A stretch of 64,000 nucleotides of DNA, taken from Strigamia acuminata (taxonomy: Eukaryota; Arthropoda; Chilopoda; Geophilomorpha; Linotaeniidae). The notes under the pieces are model-generated. The model searched no databases, was not told the DNA's origin, and saw only the letters and a program-made list of their open reading frames with translations. A program made the translations under genes and the position numbers. Where the stretch lies: the NCBI GenBank assembly GCA_949358305.1, contig OX442319.1:806001-870000 (forward strand), in the 5' to 3' direction. Positions 44,714 through 55,900 of the stretch are shown here, piece after piece (positions within the stretch are counted from its first letter, which is position 1; each line of letters starts with the position of its first letter).

Positions 44714-45859
44714 TCATTTCTTTTTGATAATTAAATTTTCAGCGTGTTTTTTCTCCAACTTCAAATTCATATCTTGCAGTTTGGTGACGGCTGTGAGGAC
44801 ATCGGCAGAAGTCTGCTTCTCAACTTCCAAGTGCTTGTCGAAGACCTTTTCCAAGCCCTGCAAAACATCAGTGCCGTTGTCCTTCTCCGCATTCCAGTGC
44901 GCTTCCAACATCTTGGCAATTTCCTCCAACGAAGACTTACAACGAATAGACTCAGTCTCTAAGTTCTCTTCGTGCAGGCACTGCACTTGCGCCACGACAT
45001 CTTTCACGTAATCCTTCTCAGTTTGCATATTTTTTTGAGTGTGCTTCTTCATTTTCTCCACAGCTGTGGGCAAGAATCCGCGCAAACGTTTGGGCGGCGT
45101 TTTTTTCGCACGAGCAATCAAGTCGAGTCCGTGGCACTTCTCGCCTTTCGCGTGGTCCGCAAACATCTGCTTCAAGCCCGACAACTTCTCTCCCGCAAAC
45201 TTGGCTTCGCCCGCCATATCCGCGTCCCTTCCTTTTCGCAAATTCACCGACGCTTCCGATATTTTCGTCACTTCCAGCTTGAGGTTATCGCTCTGCTCCT
45301 TGCGAATCGTTTTCGTCGATTCGACAAATTGCGTGCGTTCCATTTTGCAGTGCTCGTGCTGCACCCTCCGCGAGTTCTGAACCGACTGCTCCTCCTGCGC
45401 CTTTTCTTGGCAACTGTGCTCCGTTTGCACATTCAACGTTTCCTTCTTCCACGTGGCCACCGCTTTCTTGTCCGTTTTCGGCTTTGCCAGTTTCGTCACG
45501 ACCATGTCCACTATCTTTGCCCGCTGCTTGGCCACTATTTCGGCGCGCATCTTGCGTGTTTTCACGGTCTTGCTTAAGATGTTCTCGCGTTCTTTACCCA
45601 CGAATTCTTCGAGGCTGTTGCGTTTTTTCGAAATCATTTCCACCAGCTGGTCTCGCTTTCTTTGTATTTCGCCTTTCATTTCACTTTTCGCCGTACTGTA
45701 TTTCGATGTCAGCCGTTCTCGCCCTTCTTTCGCCGATTCGAATATCACCTCGAACTTCTCTTTCAGCATGTTGAATCGCTGCTCCCTCTGTTTTTTAGCT
45801 CGAATCGACAACTTCTCTCTTTCTTTCCCAAGTTTATGGAGAAATCGTTTGCGCTCCAT
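44714..45859 (-). CDS. Intronless Lys/Glu-rich coiled-coil protein, 381 aa, unknown family
   Basis: Not recognised. A single open frame from ATG at 45859 (MERKRFLHKLGKEREKLS) to TGA at 44714. The first 130 residues are very basic and heptad-like (KRDQLVEMISKKRNSLEEFV). A middle section about 145-250 has scattered Cys and charged residues (QNSRRVQHEHCKMERTQF). The motif KKTPPKRLRGFLPTAVEKM sits near 265. The last 110 residues are again helical and regular (KDVVAQVQCLHEENLETES; EAHWNAEKDNGTDVLQGLEK; EVEKQTSADVLTAVTKLQDM), with related units about 35-38 residues apart. There is no signal peptide or membrane segment. Absence of introns, unlike its neighbours, suggests a retrocopy or a fast-evolving cytoskeletal or germline protein (inference). 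The reading frame is clearly above chance and the composition is not a simple repeat. Confidence 0.75.
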   Translation of the reverse strand: MERKRFLHKLGKEREKLSIRAKKQREQRFNMLKEKFEVIFESAKEGRERLTSKYSTAKSEMKGEIQRKRDQLVEMISKKRNSLEEFVGKERENILSKTVKTRKMRAEIVAKQRAKIVDMVVTKLAKPKTDKKAVATWKKETLNVQTEHSCQEKAQEEQSVQNSRRVQHEHCKMERTQFVESTKTIRKEQSDNLKLEVTKISEASVNLRKGRDADMAGEAKFAGEKLSGLKQMFADHAKGEKCHGLDLIARAKKTPPKRLRGFLPTAVEKMKKHTQKNMQTEKDYVKDVVAQVQCLHEENLETESIRCKSSLEEIAKMLEAHWNAEKDNGTDVLQGLEKVFDKHLEVEKQTSADVLTAVTKLQDMNLKLEKKHAENLIIKKK

Positions 45860-46146
45860 TTAATTTTGACCCGTTCCGTTTCATTTGCACGCACAAGCTT
45901 CACTCTGAACTAATTTTTATCGCCCAGCACATTAATTGAATGGGAACAAACACGAACAAACGCTTTTAGTTGGATAATTTCTTCATCTTTCTAACTCTTC
46001 AATTTAGATTCAAACGGCCTTATTAGTTAGGTGTATGCTAAGCTTTTGCTTTTGTTTCTTTCGGAAACGGAAACGGAATAGGAAACGACGTCAAATCCAA
46101 TTGTTTCAATTTTAGACTAACAATGAAAACAGCAACATCATATCTT

Positions 46147-46298
46147 TCATTCATTCATTTCTTCATTTCTTCATTTCATTTCATTTCATTTCATTTCACT
46201 TCATTTCATTTCATTTCATTTCATTTCATTTCACTTCATTTCATTTCATTTCACTTCATTTCATTTCATTTCACTTCATTTTATTTCATTTCTTTTTT
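46147..46298. repeat. (CATTT)n pentanucleotide repeat
   Basis: About 28 units of CATTT/CACTT between the coiled-coil gene and PSMG3. Confidence 0.95.
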
Positions 46299-46334
46299 TC
46301 TTTTATGTTAGAAAAATAAAAAGCGTTTATCTTT

Positions 46335-46976
46335 TCAACTCTTTATTCTACTGTAAATTTCTTTTAATAATTCTACAATGGCTTCTGTTGTTGAATGATC
46401 CGGTAATGCTTTCAAGCACAAACTTAAAAGGAGTGGTTTTGATACGTTTAGTTTCTCATCTAAATATCGAGCTGCTACGTGAAGTTCTGGCTGCAATTTA
46501 GAAATAAACAAACAAAATACCGGTAAGCATATTTCACATTACAAATCCAAGAATTTGAAACTTGATCGTTCATTGCGAGAGAATTTAAAAAGAAAGAAAC
46601 CTCATCTTTTCCGAAAATTGTAGTTATGTGGTAAACAGGCACAATATCTCCTTGAATTTCTTCCTTTTTAACAGTCATCTAAAAATAAAGAAAGCAATTG
46701 ATACGTCTGTCACCAAAGTCCCTTTACTACGATCGTTTATACACCATAGTTCCTATTTTCTCTAGTTGTGTGACAACCACGAGCAACATGTTACTGAATT
46801 CCGTTGCAACCACATCGGTGTGGGCGCCATTGATTTCTCCCGAACCCTGCAATTGTTAAATAAATTTGTATTTGCATCAATTATCATCAGCTTATGCTTG
46901 CATGTAATACCTTAACTGTCTTCAATGGGAACGATGAAGTGCTACCTCCAATTAAACATGGAATAGAACTCTCCAT
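46335..46976 (-). CDS. PSMG3: Proteasome assembly chaperone 3 (PSMG3/PAC3), 133 aa
   Basis: PAC3 pairs with PAC4 and helps build the 20S proteasome alpha ring in the cytosol (family knowledge). Four exons join in phase 0: 46976-46911, 46846-46745, 46678-46601 and 46490-46335. Donors read AAG|GTATTA, ATG|GTGTAT, GAG|GTTTCT; acceptors are ATTGCAG, TTTTTAG, ATTGCAG. Diagnostic segments are HTDVVATEFSNMLLVVVTQL followed by EKIGTM (exon 2), VPVYHITTIFGKDE (exon 3), and PELHVAARYLDEKL then KPLLLSLCLKALPDHSTTEA (exon 4). These follow the PAC3 order in which the strand ILVVVTQ precedes the G(Q/K)DEP turn. Length 133 against about 122 in mammals. The start MESSIPCLIGG was preferred to an upstream in-frame methionine near 47093, which would add 39 residues with no PAC3 counterpart. 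Confidence 0.92.
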
Positions 46977-48026
46977 TATTACAAAAAAGACAACGCGACA
47001 CCTCGGATTAGTTTTGTGTGCTAAATCAATACCGGATGTCAAAATACGTCCAAACACGGCACTTCTCACAATTGGCCAATCACATCGCTCCATGTATCTT
47101 GGGCAACAGATGGCGCCAAACTCGATTTTTGGACTGTTTGATCCGAATTTTGTGCCGAGAGAAAATTTGTTTTTACACCGATATTATTTGTAAATTGGTT
47201 TTTGAGTGAAAAAAAATCAATAAAAACCGAATAAAAAAAAGTATAAAATCAAATCACCAGTACTGATAATTCATGCTTCACTATAAACAAACCGTTCTGA
47301 TCTGCTATGCGGTTAGGAAATTATTGAGGAATTGCATCAGCGCGATAGAGCGAGATCTTAACTTCAACAACCAAACTGATTTGTGAGCGGAGCAGCCGTG
47401 GAATGAATAAACGAGGATGAATAAGCGCGCAATTGTTTTTCTGCGCCAGATATAGGAACCCATGTGGAATTGATGAGCATCATCAACCTCACACAAAAAA
47501 GGTGTTATTATTCAAGCACTTACTTGTAGTGTGCCAAAACTAAAGAAATAAAACACAAAATGAGTGAAATGAATTCACATTTGATGAAGAATGTGTAAAT
47601 AAAAATACAAGTAGGTATTTTATTTGATTCATCTTCTTTATACAGGTATTGAATTGATTTACGGTATTTTTGAAGTTTGCTTGTTCGTTTTCTGTAACCT
47701 TGAAGAAAGTCACATATCGAGGTTAGCTTGCGTGGTAGAATCCTCCTCAGATGGGCATGGGCATCCTGCCTACGGGGCTATGACCATGCTAACAAGTACA
47801 GTAAGTGTAACAAATACACACATTACATTTTTAATCCTACAAGTTCTTTTTTATTTTGAGGTTAGGCCAGGCCAGCAAAAAAGGAGAAAGAAGATGTTTT
47901 GGTTACTTCGCCCGAACCTAAGGCTAAGGCAGGTTGCCTCGATGCTCACCCCTCTGTAGACCAGTGCTCCTCAAGGTGTGGTCCGTGTCCGTAAGGCGAG
48001 CAAATAAGTTTGATACAAATGCATAA

Positions 48027-48086
48027 TAATTAATTAATTAATTAATTAATTAATTAATTAATTAATTAATTAATTAATTAATTAAT
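48027..48086. repeat. (AATT)n microsatellite
   Basis: About 15 uninterrupted AATT/TTAA units, self-complementary. Confidence 0.95.
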
Positions 48087-48408
48087 ACGGAGTAATTGTT
48101 AATTGGATTTGTTTGAAACAAATGTGTGTTACGTACGGTAGTGCATCAAAATGTCACAGCAACTCACTTGTGCATGTTACATATAATACAGTATACTAGT
48201 AGTTGACAAGTCAGTTTGAGATTGAGAAGCACTGCCTAACCTAGACAAAACTAACACCTAGCGTAAATTTCGACTATTCGAGGTCGTTACACGAGATTTA
48301 AGCGCAGATATCCAGCACATAACTTGTGCCAATTTGTCCGATAACTAACTTAGGTTAGAAGAAAGAACAAACCAATAACACAACGGTGTAAAGTAAACAT
48401 GTCATGAC

Positions 48409-48517
48409 GCAAAAACGGAACCGGTCAGAATCAAATGGACAGGATCAGGACTGGCGGGGCCCCGAGCCGACCGTTCCGGAATCCTGTCCCTTCGATTCTG
48501 ACCACTCCTGTTTTTGC
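48409..48517. repeat. Imperfect hairpin, 37-bp arms
   Basis: The left arm 48409-48445 starts GCAAAAACGGAACCGGTCAG; the right arm 48481-48517 ends CCACTCCTGTTTTTGC. The arms pair with about six mismatches around a 35-bp GC-rich loop containing GGGGCCCC. It could be a small MITE or a structured RNA. Confidence 0.7.
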
Positions 48518-48713
48518 AACTTAGGATGTTGCTTATATTACATTTGTTGCAAACGTCGTAATCATGTTATGCGACAACATCTGTGTGACATAATACGAAT
48601 CATATTTGCATATCACTCGAATCCTAATTCTCGCCCATAATCGTCCGTGTAAGACAGAATTGTTTAATTTCATACGGTTCTTCGCTTCTCGGGTGTGTAC
48701 TACCGGTAGTACA

Positions 48714-48750
48714 ATCAAATCAAATCAAATCAAATCAAATCAAATCAAAT
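48714..48750. repeat. (CAAAT)n microsatellite
   Basis: About seven CAAAT units. Confidence 0.9.
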
Positions 48751-49897
48751 TACACTATTAATTTCCAGTAAATTTTTCTCTTGGCCTTGGATCTAAAAAC
48801 CCAAGTATATAATAGTCATTTTCAAAGCAATGGTTCATCATTCTCTAAAATAAAAAAACAAATAAGAAATAAAAGAAGCTAACTTCATACTTAAGGTAAC
48901 TTACATAAAGGATTGTCAAGTTCATAATTAAATTTGTATCGTCCTTTACCCAATTTGTATCCTCTTTATGGTAACTGTATTTCCATTACTCCTCATGCTT
49001 GTCATTGTCTTTCATTTTTAGTTTTCTGAAATCCTCTTTAAAATCTCTACAAAAAAAAACAGTAAATAAAACTGACGTGTAAATAAACAGCAAGTTTGTT
49101 ACATTTCGTGCTCCTCCATTTGACCAAGCAGTACTACTGTATCTTAAAACTGTATTTCTAAACTGCAACATAAAACAATTATCTTCTTGATTTATTGTAA
49201 AATTGCAATAACAATTAAACGCATATTTTATTATTTATTTATACAAACTTACTTGTTATAGCAGCACCGTAACTTGTTTAACCAACTTTTAACTCGTATT
49301 CTAACTTTCCAAACAACTCTGTACCGCCATTACGATGTGTTAATCTCGCATAAAAAGATATTGTAAAAGTAAAATCATTTATAAATAAAACTAAGTTCAA
49401 TATGATTTATAAATACATGTAAACAAATTCTAGGTATATTTTTATGAATAAATCTATTGAAATATAAAAATATTTTTATCATCCAATCACCTTCTCACGG
49501 ATCGTATAATAATAGGGAGCAAGCGTAAAATGGCTGTCACTATAAATTGCACGCGGCCAGGTGTACGATCGGACGCGAATCGCAAGCAAGCGGAGCAAAA
49601 AAGAATAGAATTCAAGCCTATATGTTCACAAAATAACGTTTGGGGCGTAGGATAATTTGAATGGAATTGATGAAGTTTACAAAATGGATTGCTATTAAAC
49701 TAATAAATGTAAAAAGTGAGAAAGTAACGTAGTACCGTAGGTTACCAGGTTCTTGTTGAAATGCGAGTTTTCTAGCCGTTTGTCACGAAGTTAGTTCTGA
49801 GTTCTGAGGTACGGTACTGAAATTTAATCTGGATTTAAAATTATTAATTCAAATTATTGAAAAATGTTATTTCTTTGAAATTTTTTCTAGGTGTTAT

Positions 49898-49929
49898 TCT
49901 CTTCTCTTCTCTTCTCTTCTCTTCTCTTC
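49898..49929 (+). repeat. (CTTCT)n in the BTAF1 5' UTR
   Basis: About six CTTCT units ending seven bases before the BTAF1 start codon. An acceptor-like TTTTTTCTAG ends at 49890, so the exon carrying the start probably begins at 49891, with a further non-coding exon upstream. Confidence 0.8.
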
Positions 49930-49936
49930 GGCAACA

Positions 49937-52900
49937 ATGACATCAAGGTAAGAATGAAAGTTTAAAATGAAAGTTTGGACAGGTTAAAAGTTCCTTAAAG
50001 TTCCTTATTATGGTCGATAGCTTTTTATTTCTTAATGTTTTTAATCGAGGTGAATTTCTCTCTCTCTCTCTCTTTCTTTTTCTTTTTTTAAGGTTGGATC
50101 GCTTATTCGTTTTATTAGACACGGGTTCGTCACAAGTTATCCGTAAAGCAGCTGCCTTACAAGTTGGAGAAGTTCAAAAATTTCATCCGCACGAGCTACA
50201 CAATTTATTGTCAAAAGTAACTTTTTCGTATGAATATACCTATGTATATATACCAGTATTATATATTTAAATGTTTTGTTTTCTAACATATACGCTATAG
50301 GTTCATACTTACCTCCACAGTTCGCAGTGGGAAACCCGAATTGCAGCCGGACAGGCGGTTGAAGCTGTCATCAAAAATGTCCCAATGTGGGACCCAGTTG
50401 GAACTGAAAGTCAAAAAGGTTCAATTACCGGTACTTAACAATTAAAACTTGCCAACAGAATGTACATTTACTTGTTAGTACCCTAGTTCCCTTCTACAGA
50501 GTAGATTCAAACAGACGTGAATCATTTCTTTTTCGGATATACCTACCGGTATCTAATTAACTAAAATTTAGCTCCCGCTTGACTGGCCACTTTGCCTGCT
50601 TTAGAGGCTAGAGTTGTTCACTATTCATTTGTACAGGATGGACCAAAAGTCACGAACCGCTCTGAAGTCAGTCTCAAGAACTTTTCTTTTTTTTTTAAGT
50701 TAATTTTTTTAAATCTTCTAAAGAAGATCTAGGAGATGAGATGAATGATGAAAAAATTATTCACGAAATGATGAATTTGATAATAAATTTTACTAACAAA
50801 CAGAGGAGAGGATCAATAATTCTGATATGCTCGAAAATGATGAAAAGTTAATGATGAACGTAAAAAATAAATAAATAATTGTGGTAGCGAAATAAGCGAG
50901 AGATAAAAGAAACCCTAAAGTCCACAGGTTTGATAGAAATACACTCAAACAATTTACATAAACGTGCAATTATTAGAAATTGGGAAAGATGATGTTTTGT
51001 ACGTTATACCGGTAACTGAACTACTATAATATAAAATTTATTCGGCGCAAAAATCAAGCATACTCGTAGTTGTGTTGCGCAGAATCGGGGCGTCGCAAAT
51101 GAGGAACGTAGCGTAATTAAATTACCATTACCGACATTTATTTGGATTACTGAGTTTTTTGACATCGATTTCATAACGAACTTTATGTCTATCAAATTTG
51201 TCTATTTTTATAGAGAATGCCATTCAGGACTTGAGCATTTTATCAATGTCAGGAAGAATGAAGTTTGCAAAATTTGATATCAATAAAGTTTTACGAAGTG
51301 GATCTTGCCTTTTAGCTTCGGAAGGAAAGGAATTTGAAATGGAAGAAGAAAATTCAAGTAATGTTTCAGATAAATTTGTGTAATTAATGAAATCAAAATG
51401 AAAATTGAAAATTTATTTATTCCTAAGAACATACCAATGACCGGTGTGTAAATTAGGTTTTATCAAATTTCTGTGCGATTTCTTAATTTTCATGTGATTT
51501 CAAATTTCGAGGAGATTTAAGATGAATTGAATAGAATTGAATTGATTTTCTAGTTTCTATTTGTAATATTTTTGTTAGTTGTAGATTCGAAAGAACGATT
51601 GGCCAAACAAAGACATTTGCTTAATAAACGATTAGGATTAGACATGGCTGAAAAGCTGGGTTTAGATACTTCCGATATTTGCTGCAATGAAGATTTACTT
51701 CTACCTAAGCAGCAGAAACCAAACAAGGCTCAGATGGAGGAGATCAATAAAGTACGTGCAGTGCAGGGTATATTCAAATTGTTCAAATTGATTGGAGTTT
51801 GAAATAAATAGAGAGAGAGAGACCGTAGAGAATATTTATCTAAAATTAATAAATACGGAGTAATTTTTAATATTAATTTGTTAATTTTCAGAAAGTAGTT
51901 GCTGAGATAGTTAAAGCTGAAATGGCTCAATTAGCACCCGGCTTGAGTTCACGTGAGATTAATAAAGCAAAACGTAAGGCGAAGCTTATTGCTAAACAGA
52001 AATCGAAGGACAACCAAGAAACGAGTACGGAAGAACCAGATTCGAAAAGATGCAGAACTCGAAGTATTACTGAACAGACATTGAAGAAGGAAGATTCTCG
52101 TACACAAATAGACATGTCTCTGAATTGTGGAACTGAAGAGGTAATTCTAGAATTAGTATTGAATTTAATTGAACGTAAGATTCTAGCAAACGAGCATCTG
52201 CCTAAAGCATTCTCAACGTGGTTGTCCAAAACTGGGGAAACATTGACAGCATAGTGTTGAATGATTTCCTTGGATAAGAACATTCTCATAAGCTTAGCTC
52301 TGTCTTGTGAGTGAGTGCGCAGAGAAAAACAAACCGTTTAAATTCTAATTTCTAATCGTGTTTAGAAACATTGCTGTGGTCATTATTGAATTTGTGCTTG
52401 CGATAATTAAGGAATTTTGAACTCACAAGTCAGATATCTGCTTTATCTAGTGTGATAGAATCATCTTTTTAAACCTTTTTAAACCTTTTTAAAGTAAAAT
52501 GGTCAACTTCCTCTCTCCAGACTGAGCAAAGGAGACTACTCTGTACTTGTATAACAATTAACAAGCGCTCGGTCTTCAGATTTCAGTAATTTTTTTCACT
52601 AATTTTTCTACATGGTGTTCACTTTAAAGTGTCCCAGGCAAATTACACACGAGTGAGCCAATGTTTGATAAGCGTTTGAATTGAAGGAGAAAGTTTGACT
52701 TGAAAGCGAGTCTTGTGATTTATTTTCATTTATTTTCTTCACTCGAATTGTCGGAGGGCTTCTGGGGTGTTCGATATCGGCGGTCGCAAACTGCATGACG
52801 TATGCATGAGGTTTGACGTACGAAGTGTGCGCTTTGACGAGTGATGAAAATGAGGCAACTTCAAACGATAAATGTAGCCAGTAGGATTTGTCATTTCCAA

Positions 52901-55900
52901 TAAATTTTCAGAATACGAAATTTCAATCTCTTAAACTGTAAGTCGATAAAAGAACGGGGAAAAGTGAGTTGAACGGTTGAACATAAAACAAGTGTTTACT
53001 CGATGAAGTACAGGAGTCGAACTGAATTGGAAATTCATAACAATACAATACACACGTTTTCAAACACGTTATAGCAACACAACTAACATAAAGTAATTGA
53101 AAAAAAATTTGTTGACTCATTTTCTTAAAAACAGATGCAGTACCTATACGTGTTTTTTTTTATTGAATTGAATAGAAAATGAGAAACGAAGCTGTCAGGA
53201 TTCAGAGTTTGACTTTAATTGTATTCTATTTTTGATTTCAGGTGAGCGATTGGCCATTTGAAAATTTTTGTGATAAACTCAGCCAAGATCTGTTTAATCC
53301 ATTATGGGAAATTCGACACGGTTCAGCCACAGCTCTTCGGGAAATAGTTCGTATTCACGGTCAAGGTGCAGGAAAGTGTGTTTACATGCCTAACAACCAA
53401 CAGAATGCTCTGAATCAGTTGTGGCTAGAAGATCTGTCATTGAGGTTAATTTGTGTATTGGCTTTGGATCGATTTGGTGATTTTTTGGCTGATCAAGTGG
53501 TAGCTCCTGTGCGTGAAACATGCGCTCAAACATTAGCAGCAGTTCTCAGCATAATGAACGAAGACAGTGTCTGGGGCGTCTGCCACGTTTTGTTGCAGTT
53601 GATTGAGCAAAAGGAATGGGAAGCACGTCATGGAGGTCTTTTAGGATTAAAATATTTATTGGCAGTCAGAAAGGTATGCATTTTTCCATTTACTAATAGA
53701 CGTAGTACGTAGATTTGTAAGTCGATTTAACCCTTCTAGTTAAATAAATCAATAAAATGGGTCAAGTCGTAAACAGATTTCATTTCGAATTGTTAATGAA
53801 ATTTTTTTTATTTGTGGAGTTCCACACACGAAATTTAATAAACCAATGGGCAATGACGCGATTGTTTCGATTGTTGTTTTGCTACCATTCCCGACATCAC
53901 GAAACTAGCAAACGCAGAAAATGTTGATTGAGATTATTGAAAAGGTGGTTTGCATGCACCAACTTTTCAAAATCCTTCACCGAACCTAATTTACCTAATT
54001 TACTTAATTTACTTAATTTGCCTAATCTAACCAAACTCACTTTACCTAACCGACCAGAGGTGGGGCAAGTGCGCCAACTTTGTTTCCCTCTGCTAGCGCC
54101 ATTGAAAGATAAGAAAACCTTCATTTCAATGCTTAGCCTTTATTGATTTATTTTTTTTTGTAGAAAATGACCGGTGATCTACTTGCTCTCGTGTTTAATC
54201 CAATATTTAAAGGACTTCAAGATGAAGTGGATGATGTTTGTGCAGTTGCTGCTTCTGCGTTGGTTCCAGTTGTCACTGATATCGTTCTAAAGTTGTCCAT
54301 TAAGGTATTTATACATATTAAGGGCCACATTATAGCTTGTAGGTTATACCTTGTCTGCACCAGAAAATTTAGGCTAGAGTGAAATTTATTTCAAGTCCTG
54401 GGTGATTTCGTCTATAAAATGATTAGGCTAATGCAGGGCTGACCCAGCAAAGTGATCTTCTGCGTCCCACTTCACCTACCGGTGCACTAAATTTTTCAAA
54501 ATTAAACTACTAAAAAGAAAAAAAGAGATTTTGCATAAAATTTTGCATAAATTGTACTTAAGTTTGCAAAAAATAATTTTAGTGCAATATTCTAGGGGGT
54601 GGGCGGGGGGGGGGGGCGTTGTGTTTACAAGTTAAGGCTCGTTTACAATGTTGCAAAATCGCGTTCGAATTGATGCGAACGCAACAATTTCGCACATGAA
54701 AGTTCGCGTGGCAACCCTTCGCACGCGAAATTTCAGAGTAGACTTGAAGTCTACTTTTTCGCTTCGCTTTGCTTCGCTTCGTTTGCACGCGTTGGCCAAT
54801 GACAGACCAGATAGCTATGACGTCACCAACTTCACAATTTTAAAATGGCAGCACCACGTTGGACATGTGTTTGCAATTCATTTCTTCTTTCATATATTTT
54901 TCTCACCCACATTCGCCTAGGTCATCTAACCTGTTTTTTGGATTTTGATTTTGTTTTGACAACAAATATCCACCTGCCTTAATAACAATCATAGCGGCTT
55001 CCCGTACTTTGTTGTTATCTCGCACAATCTCGTCTGAAACGAGACTTCACTCTTTGCTTCATTGAGAACACGAGAAGCGTATTTTTTCGTGCGAAATTTT
55101 GGGCGCGACCATTTCGCGCGCTAAATTTTGCGACAATGTAAATGAGCCTTTAGTTAGATCGTTACAATTGTGCCGTTGTGCCCCACCAAAATTCAGCTCG
55201 CGCCCCACAACGCTGGGCTAATGCGTTCACACCAAGAATCAAAAATCCACACATCTAGGCTAGCATGCAGCCAATAGACAATCAACTGATCACGCTCACA
55301 TGGAATTGTGGGAAGTGACCTTGGCAGTTGTCTAATTCTTTGGCCTAGTTCACACAACTGGATTAGAATTATCTAGTTTAAAAAATTTTAAAATAGATAA
55401 TTTTGGGCTAGATGTGTTCGGACTAAGAACTGTTAGGCTAGCCCAAACTTTTGGATGCGAATGGGGTATTTAGGTTGATGTCCTATAGGTTTTTTTGTTC
55501 ACATCCGAGTAAAACATCTAAAATCTTACTTAACTTACTTAACTTTTTGAGAGAGCCAAAATTTTCAACTTTAAATTCTGGCCAGTGGCGGATTTACACC
55601 ATTTTGGCCCTCTGGCTCCAACTCAAGCGGGGCCTGAGGTGCTGAGGGGAGTGGAGTGAGAAATTTTTTTGAATTTTCTTTAATAAGTGACCCCTGAAAA
55701 CAAGAAATAAGGCTGAAAACATCAAAATGCCATCAAAAATTGTTAAAATTTGTTTAAAAAAATTTTGTAGTTGTTTTGCAAGGATAGGGCCAGGGCCCTC
55801 AAATTAGTAAATTTCTTTTTGTATTGTTAATGTTTTTTTTGTTAACCTCATTTGACACACTGAAGGCACAAGGTGTCTATTGACTTTAATGTATTTTTCT

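Larger units (their letters stand above)
46977..49890. other. Intergenic DNA, no gene seen
   Basis: No supported exon. It holds an (AATT)n run (48027-48086), a 37-bp-arm hairpin (48409-48517), and a (CAAAT)n run (48714-48750). The 48404-48640 open frame crosses the hairpin and is not credible. Confidence 0.5.

Noticed and set aside
44724-45913. Plus-strand frames up to 201 codons opposite the coiled-coil gene
   Set aside because: Antisense shadows of a Lys/Glu-rich coding sequence.
46976-47093. Upstream in-frame methionine extending PSMG3 by 39 residues
   Set aside because: The extra residues have no counterpart in PAC3 proteins, and the downstream start gives family length.
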